The notes under the pieces were generated by a model, which saw nothing but the letters and a program-made list of their open reading frames with translations, ran no database searches and was not told the origin of the DNA. 13,050 nt of DNA, from contig JBDTMC010000198.1 of NCBI GenBank assembly GCA_039934475.1, forward strand, positions 1-13,050, written 5' to 3'. The stretch's first letter is position 1. The number at the start of each line of letters is the position of its first letter. The position numbers were made by a program, and so were the translations under genes. The stretch is from JBDTMC01 sp039934475 (GTDB lineage Bacteria > Acidobacteriota > Terriglobia > Bryobacterales > Bryobacteraceae). Below are positions 6,205 to 13,050 of this stretch, in pieces.

Positions 6205-7200
6205 TTAGCGGCGACGTCCGCCCCAACCGCCACCCCAACCACCCCAGCCGCGGCCCCAACCGCCGCCGTAGTAGCCAAAGGACGGTCCCCAGTAGTAACC
6301 GGGGTATGCGTAGGGATAGCCATAACCCCAGCCCGGTCCCCAATACCCAGAGGATCTGGGAGCCACGGCGTAGGTACGCCGCTGCAACTGTTTGCTAGGT
6401 TCATAGTCCCCCGACTGCGGAGGTTGGAACGCATAGCTCGACCGAGCCGTGTTGATGGTTAACGGAGCCACCGTACGGAACGTGATCGGAGTCTCCGGAT
6501 AGATCTCCGTCGGGTGTCCGCGGGTCAGCAGCACGCCCACGGTACCCGCCACAGCACCGCCGATCGCACCCATGCCCGCGCCAAACCCGCCATCGGCCGC
6601 CGCGCCAATGGCCGCTCCCACTCCGGTACTTGCCACGATGCCGGCAGCGTCACGCCCCTTCGACGTCCCGCCTGCATACTGAACCAATTGCGACCGGATC
6701 GGAAGTTGCTGCCCGTCCACCAAGGCCATTTCCGTCACTTCCACGCCCAGATGTGACGTCCCCTTGGCGCGCCCCGCCTTCACCGCTTCGCTCACGCGGC
6801 CTTCCACCATCTGGCCGCGCCGGGCCACTACCAGACCGTCCACGATCACAGGGCGATCTAACGTCGCCTCAAAACGGTCTCCGCTCGCGTTGTGGTCGCT
6901 GGAAAGAGGCTGGTTCACCCGAACTGTAATCCAAGTGCCCGCCGGGACCACAATCTGGCCCGGAACGGTGGCGGCAGGAGCACCCGAATCCCGCCGGGTC
7001 TCACTAAACCGCCGCCACCGCCCTCCCTGCGCCGCTCCTGGAGGTGGAGCCGGCTCAGCCCGATCTTGCCCGTTCGCCCGCTCTTGCCCGTTCGAAGGAG
7101 GCGCGTTCTCCGGTTCCTGTTCTTGTCCCCACACCGGCATTGTTTGCCATAAAGCACCGGCCAGTACGGCCGACGCCAAGATTATTGTTCTCTTCTTCAT
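6205..7200 (-). CDS. Exported glycine-zipper protein with Gly/Trp/Tyr-rich tail
   Basis: This is a 331-residue envelope protein from ATG 7200-7198, supported by AGAGGA about 8 nt upstream; an open extension to 7242 adds no signal-like sequence. In order it has a signal peptide (KKRTIILASAVLAGALW, cut near residue 25); a Gln/Pro/Glu-rich low-complexity linker with NGQER/NGQDR repeats at 37-46; and a beta-rich domain at about 82-175 (VPAGTWITVRVNQPLSSD, RPVIVDGLVVARRGQ) resembling VirB10/TrbI-type or related envelope domains. A glycine zipper at about 187-225 (VGAAIGAAADGGFGAGMG) probably inserts in a membrane. The last 45 residues are almost only G, Y, W and P, ending GRR R. A scaffold, outer-membrane or surface role is plausible but unproven. 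Confidence 0.78.
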   Translation of the reverse strand: MKKRTIILASAVLAGALWQTMPVWGQEQEPENAPPSNGQERANGQDRAEPAPPPGAAQGGRWRRFSETRRDSGAPAATVPGQIVVPAGTWITVRVNQPLSSDHNASGDRFEATLDRPVIVDGLVVARRGQMVEGRVSEAVKAGRAKGTSHLGVEVTEMALVDGQQLPIRSQLVQYAGGTSKGRDAAGIVASTGVGAAIGAAADGGFGAGMGAIGGAVAGTVGVLLTRGHPTEIYPETPITFRTVAPLTINTARSSYAFQPPQSGDYEPSKQLQRRTYAVAPRSSGYWGPGWGYGYPYAYPGYYWGPSFGYYGGGWGRGWGGWGGGWGGRRR

Positions 7201-7304
7201 CAGGAGAATCCTCTGCTCCTCTCCTTGCAGATCAGTTGCCAAAACTTAACTTGTTGTAATGAAAGGATGTTCAGCCATCTACCCTTGGCCTGTCGCAACC
7301 AGCG

Positions 7305-7323
7305 TGGTGGATTTGGGCCACCA
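7305..7323 (-). terminator. Stem-loop just after the aroB operon (possible weak terminator)
   Basis: TGGTGG (7305-7310) and CCACCA (7318-7323) form a perfect 6-bp stem with a 7-base loop, beginning two bases past the TAG of the last operon gene. No T-run follows on the minus strand, so it would be a non-canonical or processing structure. The flanking region 7201-7304 holds no gene and presumably contains the promoter of the glycine-zipper gene, but no convincing boxes were found. Confidence 0.28.
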
Positions 7324-7324
7324 G

Positions 7325-8371
7325 CTACAGCGAACCGAAGGGGAGACGGCCGGCCCGGATGGCCTCTGCCTGAACCTCAGTGAACGGCTCTTCCGCCAGG
7401 TCTGCATCCAGATGCATCACTCGAAAGAACCGCGCAATGTAGCGCATGCGTTGATTTAGGCTCGACCAGTCTTCAGCAGCACAGTGTGCATCGTCGCCAT
7501 CGAACCGGTCCAGAAGTGCCTTTAGCTCCGGCAGGTCAACTTTTTCAAGAATTTGCGGACAGGGCAGATCGATGTCCGCCGAAAGTACCAGCATTCGTCC
7601 GGGAAGGCTCAGCGTCATCAGCCTCTCTGTGATCAACCGCCGCGCCAGCATCAACCCGAACGAGGAGAGTGGCTTCACGGCGATACCCGCGGCCACGGCA
7701 AGAACGGCTACACGAAGGCCCGGAGGCGCAAACACCACCAGCACCCGCTCGCCCAGATTACGTACGCTCAGCACGGGGTCTTGCATGGCTCGCACAATCA
7801 GCGGTTGCGCCCGCACCTGCTCATGCCAGGCGAGTTCCACGTTGGCGCAATACTGGAGTTGGGTCCGCCGCGCGGTATCGGGCTCGGTGATGGCGTGCGT
7901 ATAGTGAGCGAACGCCGGCGCCAGCGGACCATCCACCTCCAGCCCGTTCAGATACGTGGCAAACGCACGCGCGATCTCACGAAAGATCATCTGGTTGCCT
8001 TCAGCCAAGGCAGCACTGGCGGCTTCAATGGCATCCAGTGGACCAGGAATGGCCCGCACCAGCCGCCCCAATCGAGTCTCTGGACTCAGTAGCCCGCGAC
8101 GCAAGAGGATCCGCCACAGTGACTCCGTCGGCCGCAACCAGCTTGAAGGAACCCGCAGTTGCCGGTGCAGATTCGCAGTCAGATCCTCACCGCGAATGGT
8201 TTGCCCAGCCTGTTTCGAAGCCCACACCGCGAACAGCAACCAATTTGAAAACCCCGGCGCGCGCGCTTGCATCGCCAGCGCGAGGTCATGGTAACCCAAC
8301 GTGATCGCGCCGTTCCGGAGGACCGGATCCGGCATCGCAGCAATTCGATCGACGTCTTCTGGCGTTAGCAT
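7325..8371 (-). CDS. Unknown helical protein, third gene of the aroB-menG operon
   Basis: This 348-residue protein starts at ATG 8371-8369, which overlaps the menG TGA by one base (TGATG); a GTG one codon earlier is also possible. No named family is recognised. It is rich in predicted helix and Ala/Leu. Numbered from that upstream GTG, it shows conserved-looking blocks such as RNGAITLGYHDLALAM (20-35), NWLLFAVWASKQAGQTIRGE (44-63), AEGNQMIFREI (124-134) and NVELAWHEQVRAQP (178-191). The clustered E and H residues in the last two could be metal ligands of an oxygenase- or ferritin-like helical bundle, but that is speculation. A hydrophobic stretch at about 211-243 might touch a membrane. Because it is translationally coupled to menG, a role near quinone metabolism is possible. 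Length and composition argue for a real gene. Confidence 0.68.
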   Translation of the reverse strand: MLTPEDVDRIAAMPDPVLRNGAITLGYHDLALAMQARAPGFSNWLLFAVWASKQAGQTIRGEDLTANLHRQLRVPSSWLRPTESLWRILLRRGLLSPETRLGRLVRAIPGPLDAIEAASAALAEGNQMIFREIARAFATYLNGLEVDGPLAPAFAHYTHAITEPDTARRTQLQYCANVELAWHEQVRAQPLIVRAMQDPVLSVRNLGERVLVVFAPPGLRVAVLAVAAGIAVKPLSSFGLMLARRLITERLMTLSLPGRMLVLSADIDLPCPQILEKVDLPELKALLDRFDGDDAHCAAEDWSSLNQRMRYIARFFRVMHLDADLAEEPFTEVQAEAIRAGRLPFGSL

Positions 8372-9108
8372 CACAACGTCCCTAAGTGCAGTGCGACAAT
8401 CCCAAACGTCAGCCGTTCAAACTCCACTTTTCGAAACCCTACTTCTCGCATCTCCGCAGCCAACTCCTCCGCCCCGGGGAACTTCCGCACGGACTCTGGC
8501 AGGTAGCTGTAGGCTTCCGACGATCCGCTGATGGCGCTCCCCAATCGCGGCAGAATCTCCCGCGAGTAGAACTCATAAAAAGTACGAAACGGCGCATTCG
8601 GAGGTCTCGAAAATTCTAAGATCGCCGCCACGCCGCCCGGCCTCAACACCCGCCTTAGCTCTTCCATCCCTTTGTGGTAGTTGGCGAAGTTCCGGAACCC
8701 AAACGCCACCGTCACCAAGTCCAGTGAATGGTCAGCCAGGGGCAAGCGCAGAGCGTCGGCCTCGAATAAGACCGCACGCGCCCGCTTGCGTGCAATCTTG
8801 CCTTGCGCCGTGGTCAACATGGGATGGCAGAAATCGCTGCCATACACCATCGCTCCCCGGCCCGCCTCCAGCGCCAGCAGCAAATCACCCGTCCCACAGC
8901 ACAAATCCACCACGCGCGCGTCGGGCCGCTCCAGAATATGCCGCACCCTCTTCACCGTCCGCGCGCGCCAGTAACGGTCAATCTGAAACGACAACAGGTG
9001 GTTCAACAGGTCGTACCGATGCGCCACTTGCCCGAACATTCCTCTCACCCAACGCGCCGCCTGTTCTTCGGTGGCAGCGCCCGGCGGAGTGGTTCCGGAA
9101 CTCTTCAT
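8371..9108 (-). CDS. menG: Demethylmenaquinone methyltransferase (UbiE/MenG)
   Basis: This is a complete 245-residue class I SAM-dependent methyltransferase, the normal size for UbiE/MenG. The enzyme C-methylates demethylmenaquinol in the last step of menaquinone synthesis and works at the membrane surface. Visible motifs are MFGQVAHRYDLLNHLLSF (about 24-41), SAM motif I VVDLCCGTGD (66-75), VTVAFGFRNF (132-141) and LRRVLRPGGV (151-160). FEFY/YSYLPESVRKFPG-type residues and the typical C-terminal FGIVALHLG follow. The start ATG 9108-9106 overlaps the aroB stop by four bases (ATGA) and the stop overlaps the next gene, so the three genes should be one transcript. In ubiquinone makers the same enzyme is called ubiE; Acidobacteria use menaquinones, hence menG. 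The taxon basis for that choice is inference. Confidence 0.93.
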   Translation of the reverse strand: MKSSGTTPPGAATEEQAARWVRGMFGQVAHRYDLLNHLLSFQIDRYWRARTVKRVRHILERPDARVVDLCCGTGDLLLALEAGRGAMVYGSDFCHPMLTTAQGKIARKRARAVLFEADALRLPLADHSLDLVTVAFGFRNFANYHKGMEELRRVLRPGGVAAILEFSRPPNAPFRTFYEFYSREILPRLGSAISGSSEAYSYLPESVRKFPGAEELAAEMREVGFRKVEFERLTFGIVALHLGTL

Positions 9109-10196
9109 GCCTGCGCCGTCCTCATCTTTAACGCCGTTCGCGTGGCCTCCAGAACCAGCGCCGGATCCACTCCCGAAACGACCTTGGTCTCGCCGATCGC
9201 CGTCGCCAACACAAAATGCACTTTGCCCTGGATTGACTTCTTATCGCTCCCCAACCGCGCCACCAGATTCTCTGCGCTAATGCCGTGTAACGGCGGAATC
9301 GGCCCATAGAAATCGATCGCCTGCAAAATATCGACAGCATCCTCAGCCGAGAGGTGCCCGGTGATGTGCGAAAGATTGGTCGCCGCATTCATGCCAAACG
9401 CCACCGCCTCGCCGTGCAGGAAGCGCGAATACTCAGTCTCCGCCTCCAGCGCGTGTCCAATGGTGTGGCCGAAGTTTAGGATGCGCCGCAGATTGCTCTC
9501 CTTTTCATCGGCAGAAACCACATCCACCTTTACCTTCACGCTGCCCGCGATCAGCGAATCCACGACATCCGGAACACGCGACAGGACGTCGCCCGGATAA
9601 CGTGTCATGGAGTCGAACAACAGCCGGTCGCGAATGATCCCAGCCTTCAGAATCTCGAACAGCCCGGCCCGGTATTCCCGCGCCGGCAGCGTCTTCAACA
9701 CGTCGGGGTCTATCAACACAGCCAGCGGTTGGTGAAATGCGCCAAACAGGTTCTTTCCAGCGTGAAGGTTCACGCCTGTCTTACCGCCAATGGCCGCATC
9801 CACCTGCGCCAGCAAGGTAGTCGGAACCTGAATCACCGGGATTCCGCGCATAAACGACGCCGCCAGAAACCCGCCCATATCCGTGGCAATGCCGCCGCCA
9901 AACGCCACAATCACGCTCGACCGGTCCCCGCCCGCCTCCACCATCTGCTCCGCCATCGCCTCCACCGTGGAGACCCGTTTGTGCGGTTCGCCGTTGGGAA
10001 ACGTCAGCACGCGGTGGTTCCTGCCATCCAACGCGCGTTTAATTGGTTCCCCGTGCAACTCCCACACATCCGAAGTAGTGACGACGAAAATGGTCCCAAC
10101 CCGGCTGGGAAGAAACTGAGACAAACGGGCCAAAACTCCCCGTTCGACGTGGACGGGATAACGCTCGCGGGGCGTCTCAACGGTAAACACTGGCAT
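9105..10196 (-). CDS. aroB: 3-Dehydroquinate synthase
   Basis: This 363-residue cytoplasmic enzyme converts DAHP to 3-dehydroquinate, step two of the shikimate pathway, using NAD+ and a divalent metal. Family motifs are intact: NGEPHK (68-73), AFGGGIATDMGGFLAA (98-113, NAD binding), PTTLLAQVDAAIGGKTG (125-141), YRAGLFEILKAGII (175-188), LNFGHTIGHALE (240-251) and HGEAVAFGM (261-269). Metal ligands E181, H244 and H261 are present. The start is ATG 10196-10194 (MPVFTVETPRERYPV). The frame is open to 10538, but that extension overlaps nadB and has no family similarity. The ribosome-binding site is weak. It is first in the overlapping aroB-menG-unknown operon and divergent from nadB. Chorismate made via this pathway also feeds menaquinone synthesis, giving a rationale for the linkage. 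Confidence 0.95.
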   Translation of the reverse strand: MPVFTVETPRERYPVHVERGVLARLSQFLPSRVGTIFVVTTSDVWELHGEPIKRALDGRNHRVLTFPNGEPHKRVSTVEAMAEQMVEAGGDRSSVIVAFGGGIATDMGGFLAASFMRGIPVIQVPTTLLAQVDAAIGGKTGVNLHAGKNLFGAFHQPLAVLIDPDVLKTLPAREYRAGLFEILKAGIIRDRLLFDSMTRYPGDVLSRVPDVVDSLIAGSVKVKVDVVSADEKESNLRRILNFGHTIGHALEAETEYSRFLHGEAVAFGMNAATNLSHITGHLSAEDAVDILQAIDFYGPIPPLHGISAENLVARLGSDKKSIQGKVHFVLATAIGETKVVSGVDPALVLEATRTALKMRTAQA

Positions 10197-10223
10197 ACCT
10201 ACACTTGTAGCATGGGCCCCCAC

Positions 10224-10246
10224 AACATGGGAGGTGTAACATGGGA
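10224..10246 (+). repeat. 9-bp direct repeat in the aroB-nadB divergent region
   Basis: AACATGGGA occurs exactly at 10224-10232 and 10238-10246, 14 bp apart, and CATGGG also occurs at 10211-10216. The repeats bracket the strong Shine-Dalgarno of the nadB leader. They could be an operator for a regulator of NAD synthesis or a chance product of duplicated translation signals. Confidence 0.4.
10229..10235 (+). promoter_or_regulatory. Strong Shine-Dalgarno facing a six-codon ORF upstream of nadB
   Basis: GGGAGGT sits five bases before ATG 10241, but that ATG opens a frame of only six codons (MGSARY) ending at TAA 10259-10261. This is out of frame with nadB, which can begin eight bases later at TTG 10269. 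It may be a coupled leader ORF, or a sign that a base is missing or extra here. Confidence 0.45.
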
Positions 10247-10268
10247 TCGGCGAGGTACTAAAGCACTG

Positions 10269-11765
10269 TTGGACACGGATTTTCTGGTGATTGGAGCGGG
10301 TGTCGCGGGTCTTCGCGCAGCCATAGAACTGGCGCGCGCCGGCCGTGTGCTGGTAGTGGCGAAAGACAGCCTCCGGGAATCCTCTTCGGAATACGCCCAA
10401 GGCGGCATCGCCGTCGCGCTCAACGACGACGACGATGTAGAGATCCACGAACAGGACACCCTCAACGCCGGCGACGGGCTCTGCGACCGTGCCGCCGTCC
10501 ACACGCTGGTGGAAGAGGGGCCTCACGGCATCCAGCAACTCATTGAATGGGGCGCCGAATTCGATCGCGAAGGCTCAAAGCTCCTCTTCGCCCGCGAAGG
10601 CGCCCACTCCCGCAGCCGTGTCCTCCACGCCCACGGCGATTCCACAGGCCAGGAAATCGCGCGCACGCTGTACACGAAAGCCGCCTCTCTTCCCAACGTC
10701 AGCTTCCACAGCTTCGCCGCTGTCACCGATCTTCTCCTCCAAGACGGAACCGTTTGCGGCGTCCGGGTGTTGGAGCGCGGTAGCGGAGAACTGGCTTCTC
10801 TTCGCGCCCGCGCCGTCCTGCTGGCCACCGGAGGCCTCGGCCAGGTCTACCTGAACACCACCAACCCGCCCGTGGCTACCGGGGACGGAGTCGCCATGGC
10901 CTGGCGCGCCGGTGCCGCCATCGGCGATATTGAGTTCGTCCAATTCCACCCCACGGCTTTGCACATTGAGGGGGCGCCCCGATTCCTGCTCTCTGAAGCG
11001 CTGCGCGGCGAAGGCGCGACGCTGCTGAACTCCGCCGGGGAGCGCTTCATGGACCGTTACCATCCGATGGCCGAACTGGCGCCGCGCGATGTCGTCTCGC
11101 GATCCATACTGAGCGAGATGCGGCGCACCGGCGCACCTCACGTCTTCCTCGATCTTTCCCACCGCGAGCCCGGCTTCGTCAGCCACCGCTTCCCGCGCAT
11201 CTACGAGACTTGCCTCCTCTACGGCATCGACCTGGAGCGGCAGGCCGCGCCCGTGCACCCCGCGGCTCACTACGCGATGGGCGGCGTCAAAACCGATCTT
11301 CATGGCCAGACGAACATCGAAGGCCTCTTCGCGGCCGGCGAGGTCGCCTGCACCGGAGTCCATGGTGCGAATCGCCTGGCGTCCAATTCCCTGCTCGAAG
11401 GTTTAGTCTTCGGCGCACGAGCGGGCGAAGCAATGGCCGCCCAGGCCTCCCGCCCTCTTCGCAAACCCGAACCCACCTCCGCGCCAACAGCCCTCGGCCT
11501 TCCTGCGGAAGAGGTCCGCACGATCGCCTGGGAACAGTGCGGCATCCTGCGGGACGCAACAGGCCTACGCCAAGCCATCGCCCACCTCAGCACCCAGCCT
11601 GCCAGCAGCCTGCAGCAGGTGGCCCTTCTCATCGCGCGAGCCGCCCTCGCCCGCGAAGAGAGCCGCGGAGGCCATTTCCGCATCGACTTCCCCCATCCGC
11701 GCCCGGAATTCCAGAAGCACAGTCTGTTACAGAGGACATCCGAAGGCGTCACCTTCGAAGTCTAG
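10269..11765 (+). CDS. nadB: L-aspartate oxidase
   Basis: NadB is a cytoplasmic FAD enzyme that oxidises L-aspartate to iminoaspartate, which NadA condenses to quinolinate for NAD synthesis. From TTG 10269 the protein is 498 residues, close to family size. It shows the FAD dinucleotide-binding GAGVAGL (9-15), SSSEYAQGGIAVA (38-50), REGAHSRSRVLHAHGDSTG (109-127), QFHPTALH, SEALRGEGA, PRDVVSRSI, HYAMGGVKTD and the C-terminal FAD segment GVHGANRLASNSLLEGLVFG. These distinguish it well from succinate dehydrogenase flavoproteins. The start is uncertain: TTG 10269 (MDTDFLVIGAG) fits the family, while ATG 10212, ATG 10227 and CTG 10266 are in-frame alternatives, and the best Shine-Dalgarno faces an out-of-frame ATG. 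The frame is open back to 9729 only because it is antisense to aroB. nadA and nadC are not in the window. Confidence 0.93.
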   Translation: MDTDFLVIGAGVAGLRAAIELARAGRVLVVAKDSLRESSSEYAQGGIAVALNDDDDVEIHEQDTLNAGDGLCDRAAVHTLVEEGPHGIQQLIEWGAEFDREGSKLLFAREGAHSRSRVLHAHGDSTGQEIARTLYTKAASLPNVSFHSFAAVTDLLLQDGTVCGVRVLERGSGELASLRARAVLLATGGLGQVYLNTTNPPVATGDGVAMAWRAGAAIGDIEFVQFHPTALHIEGAPRFLLSEALRGEGATLLNSAGERFMDRYHPMAELAPRDVVSRSILSEMRRTGAPHVFLDLSHREPGFVSHRFPRIYETCLLYGIDLERQAAPVHPAAHYAMGGVKTDLHGQTNIEGLFAAGEVACTGVHGANRLASNSLLEGLVFGARAGEAMAAQASRPLRKPEPTSAPTALGLPAEEVRTIAWEQCGILRDATGLRQAIAHLSTQPASSLQQVALLIARAALAREESRGGHFRIDFPHPRPEFQKHSLLQRTSEGVTFEV

Positions 11766-11917
11766 GCAGCTTACTCAAGCCCCGCGCTTGTTCCGGCGAA
11801 TAAATCGCGGTTGCCGCAATCCGCTGCCTCCCCGCCCCCGTATATGGAGAGGACGAAGGGAGTGGCGCCGCCCTCCAAAGGCCAGCCATCCCCACGTTCG
11901 ACCTTGACCTACAAGCT

Positions 11918-11924
11918 GAGGAGG
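11918..11924 (+). promoter_or_regulatory. Shine-Dalgarno setting the GTG start of the DUF4331 gene
   Basis: GAGGAGG lies eight bases before GTG 11933 and is followed in frame by a signal peptide, which supports this non-ATG start. The 11766-11917 stretch contains no gene; no convincing promoter or terminator was seen. Confidence 0.7.
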
Positions 11925-11932
11925 CTTTCTCC

Positions 11933-13050
11933 GTGCACAGATTGAAAACGGCGGCCGCGTGTGCCTTTGGCGCGCTGCTCGCGCTTGCGCCTGCAAACAC
12001 CCTGCTCGCTGCCAACCATCGGGAAGCGCCGATTACGGCGATCGACCATACCGCTGACATCACAGACTGGTATACGTTTGTCAGCTACTCCAACACGCGC
12101 CATCTGGTGATGGTGCTCAACGTGGACCCTCTCCTGGAGCCCTCCAACGGCCCCAATTACTTTCCGTTCGATCCCAATGTGCGCTATGAGATGCACATCG
12201 ACAATAACAACGACGGGCATGCCGACGACATTGTCTTCTATATCCGCTTCACTACGGAGAACCGTGGAGGCGCTTTCCCCGGCTTGTTTACGTCCGCCGT
12301 CGGCGGCGTCGCCGGCATCCCGCCCATCACCGCACTGGACGGCCCCGGTTCTGACGGTCTCGCACTGCGCCAGTCCTACACCATAACCATGGTGAAGAAC
12401 GGCGTCATGACAGACCTGACGGGCGGGCGCAAGCTGTATGCCGTTCCTTCCAATGCCGGTCCGCGCACCATGCCGAACTACGCCGGGTCTGGCGGCGCGC
12501 CCGGGCTCTATCAACAGGGAGTATTCGCTCTCGATAACAACATCACTGTCTTCGCCGGCACCGTGAACGATCCATTCTTCATCGATCTTGGCGCCGCCTT
12601 TGACTCAGTGAACTTCCGCATGGCCACTGGCGGCGGTGTTCTGCCTGCGAACATCGAGGCCGATGACAAGCGCAACTACGCACCCGACAGCGTGGCCGGG
12701 TTCAACGTCAACAGCATCGTGCTTGAGATCCCGCTCAACCTTGTCACCGTTGATGGCAAGCTCCATATGGCCACCGAAAAACAGGCTGTGATCGGCACCT
12801 ATGGCGCAACCTCGCGCCAGCAGTACACGGTGCGCCAGTCGCCCAATCCGCTTACTACCGCCGGCCCGTGGCAACAGGTGCAGCGCATGGGCAACGCGCT
12901 GATCAATGAGCTCATCATCGACAACGGCGCAAAGGATCGTTTCAGCATGGACGATCCCGCCAACGACAGCCAGTTCGCCAGCTATGTCCTCAACCCGCTG
13001 CTGGCGGGCGTTTTCGGATCACTTGGCATCCCAGTCGCGCCGGCGCCCCG
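11933..13050 (+). CDS. Secreted DUF4331 family protein (runs off right edge)
   Basis: This gene is open from GTG 11933 to the window end (372 codons). The N-terminus is a Sec signal peptide (RLKTAAACAFGALLALAP), probably cleaved near residue 26-27. The mature start NHREAPITAIDHTADITDWY is the hallmark beginning of DUF4331 proteins (HREAP). It is followed by the Asp/Asn-rich FDPNVRYEMHIDNNNDGHAD segment, which resembles a Ca2+-binding-like loop, and later VFAGTVNDPFFIDLGA and FNVNSIVLEIPLNLV, also typical of the family. The function is unknown; members are exported and often large. It follows nadB by about 170 bp on the same strand and probably has its own promoter. The C-terminus is not in view, so sorting signals cannot be judged. 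Confidence 0.87.
   Translation, partial: MHRLKTAAACAFGALLALAPANTLLAANHREAPITAIDHTADITDWYTFVSYSNTRHLVMVLNVDPLLEPSNGPNYFPFDPNVRYEMHIDNNNDGHADDIVFYIRFTTENRGGAFPGLFTSAVGGVAGIPPITALDGPGSDGLALRQSYTITMVKNGVMTDLTGGRKLYAVPSNAGPRTMPNYAGSGGAPGLYQQGVFALDNNITVFAGTVNDPFFIDLGAAFDSVNFRMATGGGVLPANIEADDKRNYAPDSVAGFNVNSIVLEIPLNLVTVDGKLHMATEKQAVIGTYGATSRQQYTVRQSPNPLTTAGPWQQVQRMGNALINELIIDNGAKDRFSMDDPANDSQFASYVLNPLLAGVFGSLGIPVAPAP

Noticed and set aside
9729..10268. Long N-terminal extension of the nadB frame
   Set aside because: It runs antisense through aroB, has no NadB similarity and lies before the FAD-binding motif that starts the family.
10197..10538. N-terminal extension of the aroB frame
   Set aside because: It overlaps nadB on the opposite strand; the AroB family begins at MPVFTVETP.
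11909..12514. 201-codon minus-strand ORF in the DUF4331 region
   Set aside because: The plus strand encodes a signal peptide and HREAP-type DUF4331 sequence over the same bases, with a strong ribosome-binding site.
1..13050. CRISPR array, tRNA or rRNA genes
   Set aside because: No regularly spaced repeats, cloverleaf-like segments or rRNA-like stretches were noticed on either strand by eye.

Overview
The window looks like high-GC chromosomal DNA of a free-living bacterium. An Acidobacteriota of the Solibacter/Bryobacter type fits best: housekeeping genes of that style, a UGA-containing radical SAM gene, a menaquinone-type methyltransferase and a DUF4331 exported protein. This placement is inference; there is no rRNA or other phylogenetic marker here.

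Left part (1-3133). The 5' end of hisC (histidinol-phosphate aminotransferase) runs off the left edge on the minus strand, divergent from a plus-strand pair: an AAA+ ATPase with a winged-helix-like N-terminus (390-1739) and a B12-type radical SAM enzyme (1775-3133). The radical SAM gene is the main discovery. Its apparent stop at 3095-3097 is a TGA preceded by a Cys codon and followed in frame by Ala-Glu-Pro codons, so the readthrough product carries a C-terminal Cys-Sec-Ala-Glu-Pro (CUAEP) tail. A hairpin in the right place for a bacterial SECIS follows, and the true stop is TAA at 3131-3133. A conventional gene caller would cut the protein at 440 aa and lose the selenocysteine.

Accessory patch (3134-4140). 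Directly after that stop lies a decayed serine-recombinase fragment, an unidentified coding scrap, and a minus-strand Phd/VapC-type toxin-antitoxin pair with repeated CATGG boxes over its probable promoter. This stretch looks less GC-rich than its flanks and reads as an insertion between the selenoprotein and the next gene.

Middle (4185-7324). An ATP-grasp ligase-like enzyme (4185-5453) is followed at 36 bp by a small exported protein made of two tandem copies of one beta-rich domain (5490-6200). The ATP-grasp gene may once have been contiguous with the radical SAM gene. Convergent to these is an exported glycine-zipper protein with a Gly/Trp/Tyr-rich tail (6205-7200).

Right part (7325-13050). 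A minus-strand operon, aroB - menG/ubiE - unknown protein, has overlapping stop/start codons at each junction, linking the shikimate pathway (chorismate supply) to menaquinone methylation. nadB (L-aspartate oxidase, NAD synthesis) diverges from aroB across a very short intergenic region with an ambiguous nadB start, a strong Shine-Dalgarno facing a six-codon ORF, and a 9-bp direct repeat. After nadB, a secreted DUF4331 protein starts at a GTG with a good ribosome-binding site and runs off the right edge.
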